NCBI RefSeq assembly: GCF_002943425.1
Contig: NZ_PTRA01000004.1
Location: 310,001 to 374,000, forward strand
Direction of reading: 5' to 3'
Length of the DNA: 64,000 bases
From: Siphonobacter curvatus
Lineage (GTDB): Bacteria; Bacteroidota; Bacteroidia; Cytophagales; Spirosomataceae
Shown here: piece by piece, positions 54,882-64,000 of the stretch
How positions within the stretch are numbered: position 1 is the first letter of the stretch
Layout of the letters: every line of letters starts with the position of its first letter
Position numbers and translations under genes: made by a program
The notes under the pieces: generated by a model
The model's database searches: none
Seen by the model: only the letters and a program-made list of their open reading frames with translations
What the model was told of the DNA's origin: nothing

Positions 54882-57800
54882 TTAAAATCCAACATTTAAG
54901 CCCAGCATGAAGGAACGAGCCTGGGGATAAATCCCACGGTCGATGCTCAGTACACCGCCACCAATTTCCGGATCATAGCCCGTGTACTTGGTGAAAGTCA
55001 GCAGGTTTTGACTCATCAGGTAAATACGGGCCCGTTGCATACCCACTTTCGAAATCACCGCTTTGGGCAGCGAATAGCCCAATTGCAGGGTTTTGATCCG
55101 GAAGTAACCGCCGTCTTCCAGGTAGAAATCAGAAGGATTCAGGAAGTTTTTGTTTGGGTCACCGCTCACAATCCGGGGATAGCTATTCGTCGTTCCGGGT
55201 CCGGTCCAGCGATCCAGTACCTTGGTTTGCCAGTTGGCATTCTGAATATCCAGACGGCGTAAGCCCTGGAAGATTTTGTTACCCGCAGCTCCCTGACCAA
55301 AGAAGACCAGATCGAAAGCCTTGTAGGCGGCATTAAGCGTGAAACCGTACGTGATCGTTGGCGTTGGATTGCCCAGGAAGGTACGGTCGAGGTCCGTGAT
55401 TTTTCCGTCGCCGTTCAAATCGGCCCAGCGGAAATCGCCTGGTTTGGCACCTGGCTGAATGACGGTACCATCCGTACTCTTGTAGCTATTTACGTCTTCA
55501 ATCGTCTGGAAAATACCCATCGTCTGGAAGCCAAAGAATGAGTTGATCGGTTGACCTACCGCTGTGCGGGTGATGGGATAACTACTGGCCTGGAAGCTTT
55601 GTCCGCCCGACAGATATTCCACCCCGCGACCCAGGTTGGTCACTTTGTTTTTGATGTAGGATACGTTCCCGTTCAGAGACAGATTGAAATCACCGAATTT
55701 CTTGTTGTATCCCAATTCCAGTTCAACCCCCTGGTTCGAAATATCGGCTACGTTGGCGGCCGGGTTCGAAATGGCTCCTACGTACTGAGGAATCCGGGGA
55801 TTCTGCAATACATCCGTGGTCACTTTCTTGAACCACTCCAGCGTCACACTGACGTTGTTGAGCAGCGTGGCATCGAAACCAATGTTGGTCTGACTGGTTT
55901 GTTCCCATTTCAGGTCCGGGTTGGCCGGAGCGTTGGGGCTGTAGCCGATGATGTAGCTACCCGAAGTACCAAAGGTGTAATTGCGTCCGCTACCGATTGT
56001 TGAAAGGTAGGCAAAGTCACCGATGGCATCGTTACCCACAATGCCGTAGCCACCCCGCAGCTTGAAGAAATTCACTACACTTTGGGAGGGGAAGAAGTTT
56101 TCGCGGGAAAGTACCCAGCCCAGCGACAATGAAGGGAAAATACCGTATTTATTGTTGGCACCGAAACGCGATGAACCATCGCGACGAATCAGCCCCTGCA
56201 CCAGGTATTTTTCGTTGTAGTTATAGTTAATACGGGCAAAAAGCGAACTCACTTTGTGCAAGGCTCCTTCCGAACCATCGGATGACCGCTGGTCGGTCGG
56301 ACGCTTGTAGTTGAGCGAAGCATCTTCAAAACGATCGGCGGGGATGTTATAGAAGGTGACGCTCGTCATCTGCGTATTGTTATCCTGGTACGCTCCCTGA
56401 CCTAAGAGTACAGAGACGTTATGGGCACCGAATTCGCGGGTATACGAAAGGGTATTTTCCAGGTTCCAATCCAGCCGACGGTTATTGGATCGGTTGAACG
56501 AGGTTTGCGAAGTAATTGTCGTAGCGTTCAGCCAGGCTAGTGGCGAGAAGTTTTCACTGCCCCAGAAGGAAAGTTTTGCCCCCAGCGTAGAACGTACTTT
56601 CAGTCCTTTGATTGGTTCAGCTTCCAGATATGCGTTACCTACAAAGTTATCCGCCCAGCTGTTGTTACCCAAACGGGTTTGAATATACGCGAGTGGGTTG
56701 GTGATTTCCTGAGCCACGGATTGTGAAATACCGTACGGGTTGCCATTTGCGTCGCGGCGGATGCCAATGTTGGTATACGGAGCGGCTCCCGCTACAGCAG
56801 GATCGGTTACGACCGTCGGCGTCAGGGGATCAAGGTTGATTACCGAGCTCAGCGGACCACCGAATTCACTGTTGGTATTACCCAGACCAATGGATTTATC
56901 CCGGGCGTAACCCAGGTTCTGTCCGAAGTTGAGCCATTTGGCAATCTTGTGCGTCGAGTTTAAACGCAGGTTCAGACGCTTGTATTTGGAAATATCCGTG
57001 GCTACGATACCTTCCTGATCAATATAACCCAGCGAGAGGTAGAACGTCGATTTTTCACTACCCCCACTCAGACTCAGTTCGTGTTGCTGGCGGCGAGCGT
57101 TGTTGTTGAAAATGATAGATTGCCAGTCCGTACCTTGACCCAAAGCGGCCGGATTAGCGTATACGGGCTGTCCACCAGCGTTTACCGAAGCTTCGTTGCG
57201 GATGGTGGCGTATTGCGTAGCATTGAGTAGATCCAGTTTTTTAGCGGGCGACGACACGCCGTAGAAACCGTTATAATTGACCTGAATGCTACCGGCTTTG
57301 CCTTTTTTCGTCGTTACCAGGATTACCCCAGCGGCTGCCCGTGCTCCGTAAATGGCCTGCGAAGCGGCGTCTTTCAGTACTTCAATGGATTCAATGTCCG
57401 ACTGGTTCAGATACCCAATGCCGCCGTTGTCGATGACGACACCATCCACGACCCATAAAGGATCGTTATTGTTTAGAGTGGTAATCCCCCGCACCCGTAC
57501 CGAAGAACCGGAACCGGGCTGACCAGAACTCGACGCGATGGTTAGACCAGAAGCCCGTCCCTGTAACGCTTCTTCCAGACGCGTGATGGGCATCGTCGCC
57601 AGATCCGAAGACTTGACACTGGAAATGGCCCCCGTAACCACACTTTTCTTTTGAGCTCCGTAGCCTACAACTACGACTTCGTTGAGATTACCCGCTTCCT
57701 CTTCCAGCGTTACGGCTAGTTGCGTCTGGTTACCTACCGTAATCGTTTGGCGTAACATGCCCACCTGACTAAATACCAGTACAGACGCAGAGCCTGGCAC

Positions 57801-57998
57801 GGAAATCTTAAAGTTCCCGGCGGCGTCTGTCGTTGTACCGGTCGTTGTACCCTGTACCTGCACGGATACGCCCACCAAGGCGGATCCATCAGACTTGGCG
57901 GTTACTTTCCCCGTCACGGTGAGCCCTTGAGCCCACGCTCCTATCGAACTTGTTAGCAGGCATAAAACCCAGACTAATCCTGTAAATTTTCTCCTCAT
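54882..57998 (-). CDS. SusC/RagA-family TonB-dependent transporter of the beta-glucan PUL
   Basis: A 1038-residue outer-membrane importer from ATG 57998 (signal peptide MRRKFTGLVWVLCLLTSSIG, then AWAQ). The carboxypeptidase-regulatory-like domain follows (GKVTAKSDGSALVGVSVQVQ), then VVVVGYGAQKKSVVTGAISS, the plug (NNDPLWVVDGVVIDNGGIGY; DIESIEVLKDAASQAIYGAR) and the barrel ending MLGLNVGF with terminal Phe. The frame is open 31 codons further upstream with a hydrophobic run, but the later ATG gives a normal signal peptide. Pairs with the SusD encoded next. Confidence 0.95.
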   Translation of the reverse strand: MRRKFTGLVWVLCLLTSSIGAWAQGLTVTGKVTAKSDGSALVGVSVQVQGTTTGTTTDAAGNFKISVPGSASVLVFSQVGMLRQTITVGNQTQLAVTLEEEAGNLNEVVVVGYGAQKKSVVTGAISSVKSSDLATMPITRLEEALQGRASGLTIASSSGQPGSGSSVRVRGITTLNNNDPLWVVDGVVIDNGGIGYLNQSDIESIEVLKDAASQAIYGARAAAGVILVTTKKGKAGSIQVNYNGFYGVSSPAKKLDLLNATQYATIRNEASVNAGGQPVYANPAALGQGTDWQSIIFNNNARRQQHELSLSGGSEKSTFYLSLGYIDQEGIVATDISKYKRLNLRLNSTHKIAKWLNFGQNLGYARDKSIGLGNTNSEFGGPLSSVINLDPLTPTVVTDPAVAGAAPYTNIGIRRDANGNPYGISQSVAQEITNPLAYIQTRLGNNSWADNFVGNAYLEAEPIKGLKVRSTLGAKLSFWGSENFSPLAWLNATTITSQTSFNRSNNRRLDWNLENTLSYTREFGAHNVSVLLGQGAYQDNNTQMTSVTFYNIPADRFEDASLNYKRPTDQRSSDGSEGALHKVSSLFARINYNYNEKYLVQGLIRRDGSSRFGANNKYGIFPSLSLGWVLSRENFFPSQSVVNFFKLRGGYGIVGNDAIGDFAYLSTIGSGRNYTFGTSGSYIIGYSPNAPANPDLKWEQTSQTNIGFDATLLNNVSVTLEWFKKVTTDVLQNPRIPQYVGAISNPAANVADISNQGVELELGYNKKFGDFNLSLNGNVSYIKNKVTNLGRGVEYLSGGQSFQASSYPITRTAVGQPINSFFGFQTMGIFQTIEDVNSYKSTDGTVIQPGAKPGDFRWADLNGDGKITDLDRTFLGNPTPTITYGFTLNAAYKAFDLVFFGQGAAGNKIFQGLRRLDIQNANWQTKVLDRWTGPGTTNSYPRIVSGDPNKNFLNPSDFYLEDGGYFRIKTLQLGYSLPKAVISKVGMQRARIYLMSQNLLTFTKYTGYDPEIGGGVLSIDRGIYPQARSFMLGLNVGF

Positions 57999-58333
57999 CT
58001 GAGATGAATATGGTTTGAGTAGAACTAATAAAGTAATTGTGCAAAGCAGGCTCAAAAGTAGAAGGACGTATAAGGGATTCGGCTTTTTCACTACCCCTAC
58101 ATAAGCTCTACAACTTCTGATTTTTACTACTTTTTTTACGCTTACTTCCTCTACTTAACCACTACACTCCTTTTGTAATATTCTGATAATAAATACGTTG
58201 TAAAGAAGAATTGTTTTATAACTATATTGATAATTTATAGAACTACTTGACCCGGTTTTCAAAGCTTTTCTACCTCTCTATTTCTGGAAAATCACAACGT
58301 ACGTGTTGTAATCAGTGGTCCGTACTACAAGCC

Positions 58334-61225
58334 TCATTTGCTTTCTTTGGCCAGGTCAACCAGAAATTCATACAAATTGACTTCCGTGGACAGCAGTAGT
58401 TTTTTACGAAGCCGATAGCGGCCAATTTCAATGGCTTTGACCGTTACATTCATTAAGCGGGCGATCTCTTTGGAAGACAGATTCATCTTTAGATACGCAC
58501 ATAATTTTAGGTCATTGGGCGTGAGTTCCGGGTAGCGGTCTTTTAACAAATGGAAGAAATCGTCATGAACGGTATTGAAGTGAAGGGTGAATTGTCCCCA
58601 ATCCGCATCCTTGCTTTCAACATCCCGAATCAGGCGTAGCACCTGCCTAAAACTTACGGCACTGTCTTTCGTATCCTGTTTTTTCGCCAGTGTGGATACC
58701 ACTTCTTTCACTTTGACGAGTACCTCTCCCCGTTGCACGAGTTGCATGGTCATCGCCGCCAGTTCGCGGTTTTTGAAGTCGACATCCGCTTCCAGCTGTT
58801 CATTCTGCAGGCGTACCAACTCTTTCTCCGCCCGGTCCAGTTCCAATTGATGGAGATACGTTAACTGCTTTTGTTCCGACCGATGCTTGCGTTTCTGCCA
58901 GTGAAAGAGATAATAAACCAGCCCGGCCGCCAGTAAAGCGTATACCAGATAACTCCAGTAGCTTTCGTACCAGGCGGGTTCAATGTATAATTGATAGGAA
59001 AGTATCGCCGACTCGTTCCCCTGATTGTTCCGGGCTTTGACCTGAAAGGTGTACGCTCCCCAGGGCAAGTTGGTGTAATCCTTCTCGCTTTTCGTACTCC
59101 AGGCCGACCATTCCTCGGTTTCCCCCTGCAGTCGATAACTGTATTCCGTGGTATTCGTCTCGTATTCCAGGGGTGAGGCATAGGCAAAATGCAGCGAGTT
59201 CATGCCCGCCGATAGTTGCAGGCGTTGCTGGGAATCTTGCGTAGCCTTTACTTTTCCCTGCTCTACAAAATAGCCCCCGAAGACAACACTGTCGCCGCTT
59301 GCCTTGATTTCACTGAGCAGAATGAGCGGTTTGCTCACCTGCGTGCGATACTGCTCGTAATTGATGTGAATGAAGCCCTTGTGACTACCGACGAAGATGT
59401 TTTGCGGATCGACGGGGTACAGGGATTCGAAGCCACCCACCAGTTTATCCGTTAACTCAGGGAAGTATACGATCCGGAATTTCTGTCCATTTCGAGGCTG
59501 AAAGTCAATCACACCGAGCCGTTTATGACTCACAAACCAGATATTCCCCTGAGCATCCTCTTTCAAATACTGAACGGCCAGATTTCCCAAAATGGGCTGA
59601 AACAGGCTGGAAGGCACAAAGCGATTTTGAGCCTCATTAAATTCATAAATGCCCCGTTCGGTACTAACCACCAGCCGATTTTTGACCGCGTACACATAAT
59701 TGTACAGACTCGACGGAAGTCCATCCTGCTGGGTATAGAGGCGAATTTGTTGCAACGCTGTCTGGCCGGGCGACCACTGCATCCGAAACACACCCCGACT
59801 GGGATGGGAAGCCCAAATGGTACGCCGGACGCTATCGGCGTAGACAAAGCGGAGGGATTCTTTCAACCCTTTCAAATCCTGAATTCCGTTCACTGAGCCG
59901 TTTTCATACCGTAGGTGTCGTAAACCGTCGTACGTACCCACCAGGTAGTCTGTACCTGAAAAGGGTACCCACAACCAGGTTCCTGGAAAATGATAGACGG
60001 GTTTTACCTGGTCCTGTTCGATTTGAAAGAATCCATTTTCGTGACCCATGTATAGTTTTCCCCGCAGTTCACCTAATCGCCAGACTTGCCCTTTGGCAGC
60101 TGGGATTTCTGTAAAGGTCCCCTGAGCCCGGCTTAAATCCTGCGTAGAACCTTCGAGCGTGGCCCGAAATAACCCGTTCGATGTACCTGCATACAGTGTC
60201 CGGCCTTGCTTGTAGAGAGCATAACCCGTCGTATGTTTATTGCCACTGGGGTACAGGTATTGAATGGGACTGTTGATGGCAATAAAATCAATGCCGTCGT
60301 CGAGTGCCAGCCACAAGTTCTGATTACGATCCAGCCAGATTGCCCGCACATTGGAGTTTTGTAACCCTTCCGCACTCGTGTACTTTTGGAGAGCTTTTCC
60401 AGCCCGATTCATCAGGTACAATCCCGCAGAGGTTGTTCCAAAGGCGTACGTCTCCTGGCCTACCTGAGCGGAACAGTAGATGCGGTCTGAATTGAAAATG
60501 GCATCCAGGGCTGTAGCCTTCCGTTCGATTTTTGGACCGTGCAAAAGAAAGACGCCTCGTTCTAGGGTGGTTACTAATAACGTGTCCCTTCCGTAGGATC
60601 GCAGCGAAGTAACCCCCAATTTTTGCAGGGGTTCTTCGGATGATTGCAGTACCCAAGTTCCGCGTTCGTAGCGAAACAGCCCTTTCTCCCGGTCTTGAGC
60701 GTACAATTGCTCCTGGGCCATCCCCAGAAAAGACCAGGCACGGGTAGATTTGTACACCGTTATTTTGCCCCTATACAAACGCATAATCTGTCGAAGCGAC
60801 TGAAAAAACACTTCCTCGCCACGGATGCAAATGTGCCAGACATCGCTGAAATTCCGATCTTTTGAATGCAGCAAGGGCATCAGCGAATGATAGGTCAGGA
60901 CGCCATTCGCATTAGGAAAAAAGTAGCCGATTTCTCCGAGGCCTCCTACGTAAATCCGATTCTGAGTATCAATCTTCAAAGACCGAACTGCCGTATGATT
61001 AGCCAGCGGATAGGTATTCCAGAAACGTCCATTGAACGTGAGTAAGCCTTCATTGTTACCAAAGTACATAATCCCCTGCTGATCCTGAGCTACATCCCAG
61101 TTTTGCATGCCGGCTTTGTATTCGGTCGTACTGTAATGGATAATTTGGGGCGAAGCCAGTTGGTGCTGAGCATGACTCTGACTGAAGAAGACTATGCTCA
61201 GTACTAGACACAAAATATGTTTCAT
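58334..61225 (-). CDS. Membrane sensor with beta-propeller/Y_Y_Y domain and LuxR-type HTH (PUL regulator)
   Basis: A 963-residue one-component regulator. A signal peptide (SIVFFSQSHAQ) leads a periplasmic region of propeller-type repeats (IMYFGNNEGLLTFNGRFWNT; NLWLALDDGIDFI; NIWFVSHKRLGVIDFQPRNG) and a Y_Y_Y-like beta-sandwich near 655-750 (YSYRLQGETEEWSAWSTKSE, GAYTFQVKARNNQGNESAIL). One transmembrane helix near 755-775 is followed by a coiled-coil (~785-845) and a C-terminal LuxR-type HTH (TPNDLKLCAYLKMNLSSKEI, then ARLMNVTVKAIEIGRYRLRK). There is no histidine kinase or receiver domain, so this is not a classical hybrid two-component regulator; it probably binds glucan pieces in the periplasm and acts on the adjacent susC promoter. 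Confidence 0.92.
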   Translation of the reverse strand: MKHILCLVLSIVFFSQSHAQHQLASPQIIHYSTTEYKAGMQNWDVAQDQQGIMYFGNNEGLLTFNGRFWNTYPLANHTAVRSLKIDTQNRIYVGGLGEIGYFFPNANGVLTYHSLMPLLHSKDRNFSDVWHICIRGEEVFFQSLRQIMRLYRGKITVYKSTRAWSFLGMAQEQLYAQDREKGLFRYERGTWVLQSSEEPLQKLGVTSLRSYGRDTLLVTTLERGVFLLHGPKIERKATALDAIFNSDRIYCSAQVGQETYAFGTTSAGLYLMNRAGKALQKYTSAEGLQNSNVRAIWLDRNQNLWLALDDGIDFIAINSPIQYLYPSGNKHTTGYALYKQGRTLYAGTSNGLFRATLEGSTQDLSRAQGTFTEIPAAKGQVWRLGELRGKLYMGHENGFFQIEQDQVKPVYHFPGTWLWVPFSGTDYLVGTYDGLRHLRYENGSVNGIQDLKGLKESLRFVYADSVRRTIWASHPSRGVFRMQWSPGQTALQQIRLYTQQDGLPSSLYNYVYAVKNRLVVSTERGIYEFNEAQNRFVPSSLFQPILGNLAVQYLKEDAQGNIWFVSHKRLGVIDFQPRNGQKFRIVYFPELTDKLVGGFESLYPVDPQNIFVGSHKGFIHINYEQYRTQVSKPLILLSEIKASGDSVVFGGYFVEQGKVKATQDSQQRLQLSAGMNSLHFAYASPLEYETNTTEYSYRLQGETEEWSAWSTKSEKDYTNLPWGAYTFQVKARNNQGNESAILSYQLYIEPAWYESYWSYLVYALLAAGLVYYLFHWQKRKHRSEQKQLTYLHQLELDRAEKELVRLQNEQLEADVDFKNRELAAMTMQLVQRGEVLVKVKEVVSTLAKKQDTKDSAVSFRQVLRLIRDVESKDADWGQFTLHFNTVHDDFFHLLKDRYPELTPNDLKLCAYLKMNLSSKEIARLMNVTVKAIEIGRYRLRKKLLLSTEVNLYEFLVDLAKESK

Positions 61226-61549
61226 AAGTTAAGGCAAGTGGGTCGGAGCCTTTCCAGACAAATCGGGTCCTATCTTTCCGCCTCCGCATTCCTAGTGTTT
61301 CGTCTATTCAATCAAGAGATGATGAAAAATCATCCTTTAAACTTCCAAAATTAATAAAACTCCTCGTCTGAATGCTACGAATGTCAGTGGGTTTTATTGC
61401 CATTTTATGAACACCTAGCCTTCCATTTCATCTCATTCTACTGATTTTCTGACTCGCTCTTTTTTTTACCTCCCCTACTATCGTTCACTTTATCGGCTAA
61501 AAGCAACCAATCATCGAAAGAATAGCCCCCCTGGTTTCTTTTAGAAGCA
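61226..61549. other. Intergenic region, nothing seen
   Basis: About 320 bases between divergent genes, probably containing both promoters. A strong hairpin follows at 61550. Confidence 0.35.
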
Positions 61550-61593
61550 TGTTTGAAACATCAAAAGACAATAGTCTTTTGATGTTTCAAACA
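61550..61593. repeat. Perfect 20-bp stem with 4-base loop
   Basis: TGTTTGAAACATCAAAAGAC at 61550-61569 pairs exactly with 61574-61593; the loop is AATA. It lies upstream, not downstream, of the gene at 61626, only 32 bases before its ATG, so it sits in its leader or promoter. Similar in style to the 32-bp hairpin at 29469-29537. Confidence 0.7.
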
Positions 61594-61625
61594 ATTAACT
61601 CAACACCCCTTAACTTAAACTTTGT

Positions 61626-62111
61626 ATGAAACGTTTTTTACTCCTTCTCCTGCTTCTGAGTTTCACAACGCTAGGTTGGGCTACAACTCCCGTGAAGTCT
61701 GCGTTACCCCTGGGACTTAACTTCGGTATAACGCAACAAACCATGGAAACAGCTTTGGCTCAACCGGGTCAGTCGCTCCATAAAAGCGTTTCTGAAGATT
61801 GCATTACCTACCAGCTTCGCCTGAAAGGCCGGGACGCCGTAGTGAAAGGGTATTTTAAAAACAATGAGCTTTACTTGGTGTCTATTGAATATAAAATCCA
61901 AGACAAAAGTGAATTCGATACGCTGAAGGAGCAATTAATCAAACAGCAGGGTGCCTGCTCGAAAGAAAGTTCTTACAACGCCGACCTTCAGGCAGCCACG
62001 TGCCAGTGGAATTCTAAAAATGGATTTGTGTCCCTGGTTTTATTAGATCATTCATTGGAAACGGTTTACGCTCAAACGGCTCGTCCTTCTTGCTCCAAAG
62101 TGAATCTTTAA
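61626..62111 (+). CDS. Secreted hypothetical protein
   Basis: A 161-residue protein with a Leu-rich signal peptide (MKRFLLLLLLLSFTTLGWAT) and a mature domain of about 140 residues with LPLGLNFGITQQTMETALAQ and YQLRLKGRDAVVKGYFKNNE, LYLVSIEYKI. The LNFGITQQTMETAL start recalls small periplasmic BamE/SmpA-like or DUF domains in Bacteroidota. Four cysteines (EDCIT, GACSK, ATCQW, PSCSK) may form two disulfides. Not named. The hairpin at 61550-61593 lies in its leader. Confidence 0.7.
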   Translation: MKRFLLLLLLLSFTTLGWATTPVKSALPLGLNFGITQQTMETALAQPGQSLHKSVSEDCITYQLRLKGRDAVVKGYFKNNELYLVSIEYKIQDKSEFDTLKEQLIKQQGACSKESSYNADLQAATCQWNSKNGFVSLVLLDHSLETVYAQTARPSCSKVNL

Positions 62112-62142
62112 GAATAGACTAACTCCCCCCTTGCATACCTAT

Positions 62143-62172
62143 GGGTACCGCTCACGAGTGGTACCCTTTTTT
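62143..62172 (+). terminator. Terminator after the secreted hypothetical gene
   Basis: GGGTACC / GGTACCC stem followed by TTTTTT, about 30 bases after the stop codon. Confidence 0.75.
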
Positions 62173-62304
62173 GTTTTAGGGAGTCTAATGGCTACAAAAA
62201 TTTGAATCCTCCCTCATTCTGAAAAGATTTAGCTGCTCATGTATATATTTCCGTTCGTGATTTGCCTACGTTTGCCTGTTGCATAAGCCTTCCGCTGCTC
62301 CGGT

Positions 62305-63066
62305 ATGAAAAAACTGATTTTGCTTTGCTGCTTTCTCGCCGTTTCCAGTAATTGGATACAAGCCCAATCCAAACTTTTTCGAGTAGCGGTACTCGCCGAA
62401 AAAGACGGCGGTGTACATGCCCCTTTTGTAGCGGCGGCGAAAACCTGGCTGGCTCAACTGGCGACGCAGCAGGCCTTCAGCGTTGATTATCTGGAGGACA
62501 CCCAGCCGATTACGGATGCTTTTCTGGCCCAACACGCTCTGATCATTCAACTCAACTATCCGCCCTATCGCTGGACGGAACCGGCAAAAAAGGCATTTAC
62601 CACCTACATCGAAAAGGGCAAAGGTGGCTGGATTGGCTTTCATCACGCAACTTTACTTGGCGAGTTTGACGGGTACCCAATGTGGCCCTGGTTTTCGGAG
62701 TTTATGGGCGGGATTGTATATAAGAACTACATCCCTGATTTTGCTACGGCCACGGTTCGGGTAGAAACGGGTCTGCATCCGGTCATGAAAGGCGTACCGG
62801 CGAGCTTTGAGGTAGCTCATGAAGAATGGTATACGTACAATCGAAGTCCGCGTCCCCGCGTGAAGGTGCTGGCGGCCGTGGATGAGTCAAGCTATAAACC
62901 TGACTCGAAGATTAAAATGGGCGATCATCCCGTAATCTGGTCAAACGAAAAAATGAAAGCCCGTAACGTGTATATTTTCATGGGTCACCATCCGGACTTA
63001 TTTCAAAATCAGGCTTTCACTACAGTTTTCAGAAATGCAGTCCTGTGGGCGTCGCAAACCCGCTGA
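62305..63066 (+). CDS. Secreted ThuA-like protein
   Basis: A 253-residue protein with a signal peptide (MKKLILLCCFLAVSSNWIQA, QS) and a ThuA-like glutamine-amidotransferase fold: FRVAVLAEKDGGVHAPFVAA, YLEDTQPITDAFLAQHALII and KGGWIGFHHATLLGEFDGYP. FHHAT...MWPWFSEFMGG and PVIWSNEKMKARNVYIFMGH are typical of Bacteroidota ThuA-domain proteins, where the fold is used in sugar metabolism; the nucleophilic Cys of amidotransferases is absent. The substrate is unknown. Confidence 0.9.
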   Translation: MKKLILLCCFLAVSSNWIQAQSKLFRVAVLAEKDGGVHAPFVAAAKTWLAQLATQQAFSVDYLEDTQPITDAFLAQHALIIQLNYPPYRWTEPAKKAFTTYIEKGKGGWIGFHHATLLGEFDGYPMWPWFSEFMGGIVYKNYIPDFATATVRVETGLHPVMKGVPASFEVAHEEWYTYNRSPRPRVKVLAAVDESSYKPDSKIKMGDHPVIWSNEKMKARNVYIFMGHHPDLFQNQAFTTVFRNAVLWASQTR

Positions 63067-63084
63067 TTCTTTTCTCTTCCTGCC

Positions 63085-63999
63085 CTATTCCTCGTTTGAC
63101 GCATGGCTTTTCAACAATTCCTGCTCGATGTCTTCAATACTGGGTAAGGTTCCTTTGAGATCGCTGGGAATGGACTCGGTAAGTTCGTACGCTGAGATGC
63201 CAATGGGTTTATTGATGTCTTTCAACGAGTATTCTGCCACCACTTTATTCTTCTCTTGGCAAATCAACAGACCGATGCTGGGCTGATCGAATTCGCTTTT
63301 TAGCTGATCGTCTACAACAGAAAGGTAGAAATTCAGTTTCCCGGCAAACTCTGGGACAAACTTTCCCGTCTTTAGTTCGACGACAACATAGCAACGAAGT
63401 TTGACGTGGTAAAACAGCAAGTCGATATAGAAATCTTGCCCGTCTACTTCCAAGTGATACTGTTTCCCCAGAAAGGCAAAACCAGCTCCCAATTCCAGTA
63501 AAAACTTCGTAATGTGCTCGGTCAGGGCGTTTTCGAGGTCTTTTTCCTGATAATCTTCCCGCAGGGTAAGAAAGTCGAAGATGTACGGATCTTTGGTTAG
63601 CTGTTGAGCCAAGTCCGACTGAATAGCTGGTAAGCGGGCTTCGAAATTACTGATGGCCTTACCCTGCCGCTCATACAGACTGGATTTGATCTGCATACTC
63701 AATACATCGCGTGACCAACCGTTTTCCAAGGCTTTCTGCGTGTAAAATTCCCGTTCTTCCCGGGATTTTACTTTATCCATTAAGATGACGTAATGACTCC
63801 AGGGTAATTGTGCAACGGACGGTTGCACAATTAGAAAATCGGGATACAGATCGGCAAATTTTCGCATATACAACAGATTCCGCTTGGAAAGGCCCTGCAT
63901 ATCCGGAAATGCGCTCCGCAAATCTTCCGCCAGTTGATCCACTACTTTCGAACCCCAACCTTTTGCTTCCTGCTGGGAAAGAATGGTATGACCAATTCG
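63085..63999 (-). CDS. DUF1016/YhcG-family PD-(D/E)XK nuclease, N-terminus cut by window edge
   Basis: Minus-strand gene that continues past the right edge; about 304 residues are visible. The frame is open to the last base, reading RIGHTILSQQEAKGWGSKVV before DQLAEDLRSAFPDMQGLSKR, which is the conserved DUF1016 N-terminal domain (IG..IL..Q...GWG.K....L..DL...FP...G.S..NL). The C-terminal half is a PD-(D/E)XK nuclease domain: VDGQDFYIDLLFYH with the Asp, VVVELKTGKFVPEFAGKLNF with Glu-x-Lys, and PSIGLLICQEKNKVVAEY. Family members are common near restriction and mobile loci, but function is not settled. Confidence 0.92.
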   Translation of the reverse strand, partial: RIGHTILSQQEAKGWGSKVVDQLAEDLRSAFPDMQGLSKRNLLYMRKFADLYPDFLIVQPSVAQLPWSHYVILMDKVKSREEREFYTQKALENGWSRDVLSMQIKSSLYERQGKAISNFEARLPAIQSDLAQQLTKDPYIFDFLTLREDYQEKDLENALTEHITKFLLELGAGFAFLGKQYHLEVDGQDFYIDLLFYHVKLRCYVVVELKTGKFVPEFAGKLNFYLSVVDDQLKSEFDQPSIGLLICQEKNKVVAEYSLKDINKPIGISAYELTESIPSDLKGTLPSIEDIEQELLKSHASNEE

Positions 64000-64000
64000 C

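Overview
The window looks like chromosomal DNA from a Bacteroidota bacterium, most likely a Cytophagales/Spirosomaceae relative. This rests on two SusC/SusD pairs, a Y_Y_Y-propeller/LuxR regulator, TAnnTTTG-type -7 boxes, few Shine-Dalgarno sequences, and an initiator tRNA with a C1.U72 mismatch. The genus is inference only.

Left edge (1-8606, visibly AT-richer than the rest). A tightly packed plus-strand operon, probably anti-phage defence: the tail of an unidentified gene, a ~2050-residue DEAD/DEAH helicase with DUF1998-type C-terminus (DruE/DrmA-DrmB/MrfA-like), a RecB/Cas4/AddB-type nuclease with four cysteines placed for an Fe-S cluster, and a C5-cytosine DNA methyltransferase that starts inside the nuclease gene. 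This combination resembles Druantia type II and class 2 DISARM but does not match either as I know them; it is the best candidate for something undescribed.

8.6-11.9 kb is a graveyard of broken genes: an XRE-type regulator with an in-frame TAA, a frameshifted hypothetical gene, and short coding remnants. 11.9-21.2 kb is housekeeping/accessory: a divergent HxlR regulator and NmrA-like reductase, an orphan SusC/SusD pair, an SDR, an SRPBCC membrane protein and a DoxX-like protein with a cysteine-rich tail.

21.4-28.0 kb is flanked by a complete tRNA-fMet and a 50-bp, 48/50-identical copy of its 3' half, the mark of site-specific integration. The island holds two aldo/keto reductases, an AraC regulator, a Crp/Fnr regulator with an SDR, an IS3-family transposase remnant, and no integrase.

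28-50 kb is a mixed region: a pectate-lyase-like remnant, a YdeP-type molybdopterin oxidoreductase with its FdhD sulfurtransferase, cupin, esterase, DUF2200, small hypotheticals (one frameshifted), a tricorn-like protease, PNPOx-like protein, AI-2E transporter, GH13 glucosidase, aldo/keto reductase with AraC regulator, and an SMP-30 protein. An unusual field of ATGGAATG/CATTCCAT repeats lies at 42.2-42.5 kb.

50.6-61.2 kb is a polysaccharide utilisation locus on the minus strand: sensor-LuxR regulator, SusC, SusD, GH16 lipoprotein, and GH5 enzyme with a CBM6-like tail, suggesting beta-glucan (laminarin-type) use. The window ends with a secreted hypothetical, a ThuA-like protein and the 3' part of a DUF1016/YhcG-type PD-(D/E)XK nuclease gene.
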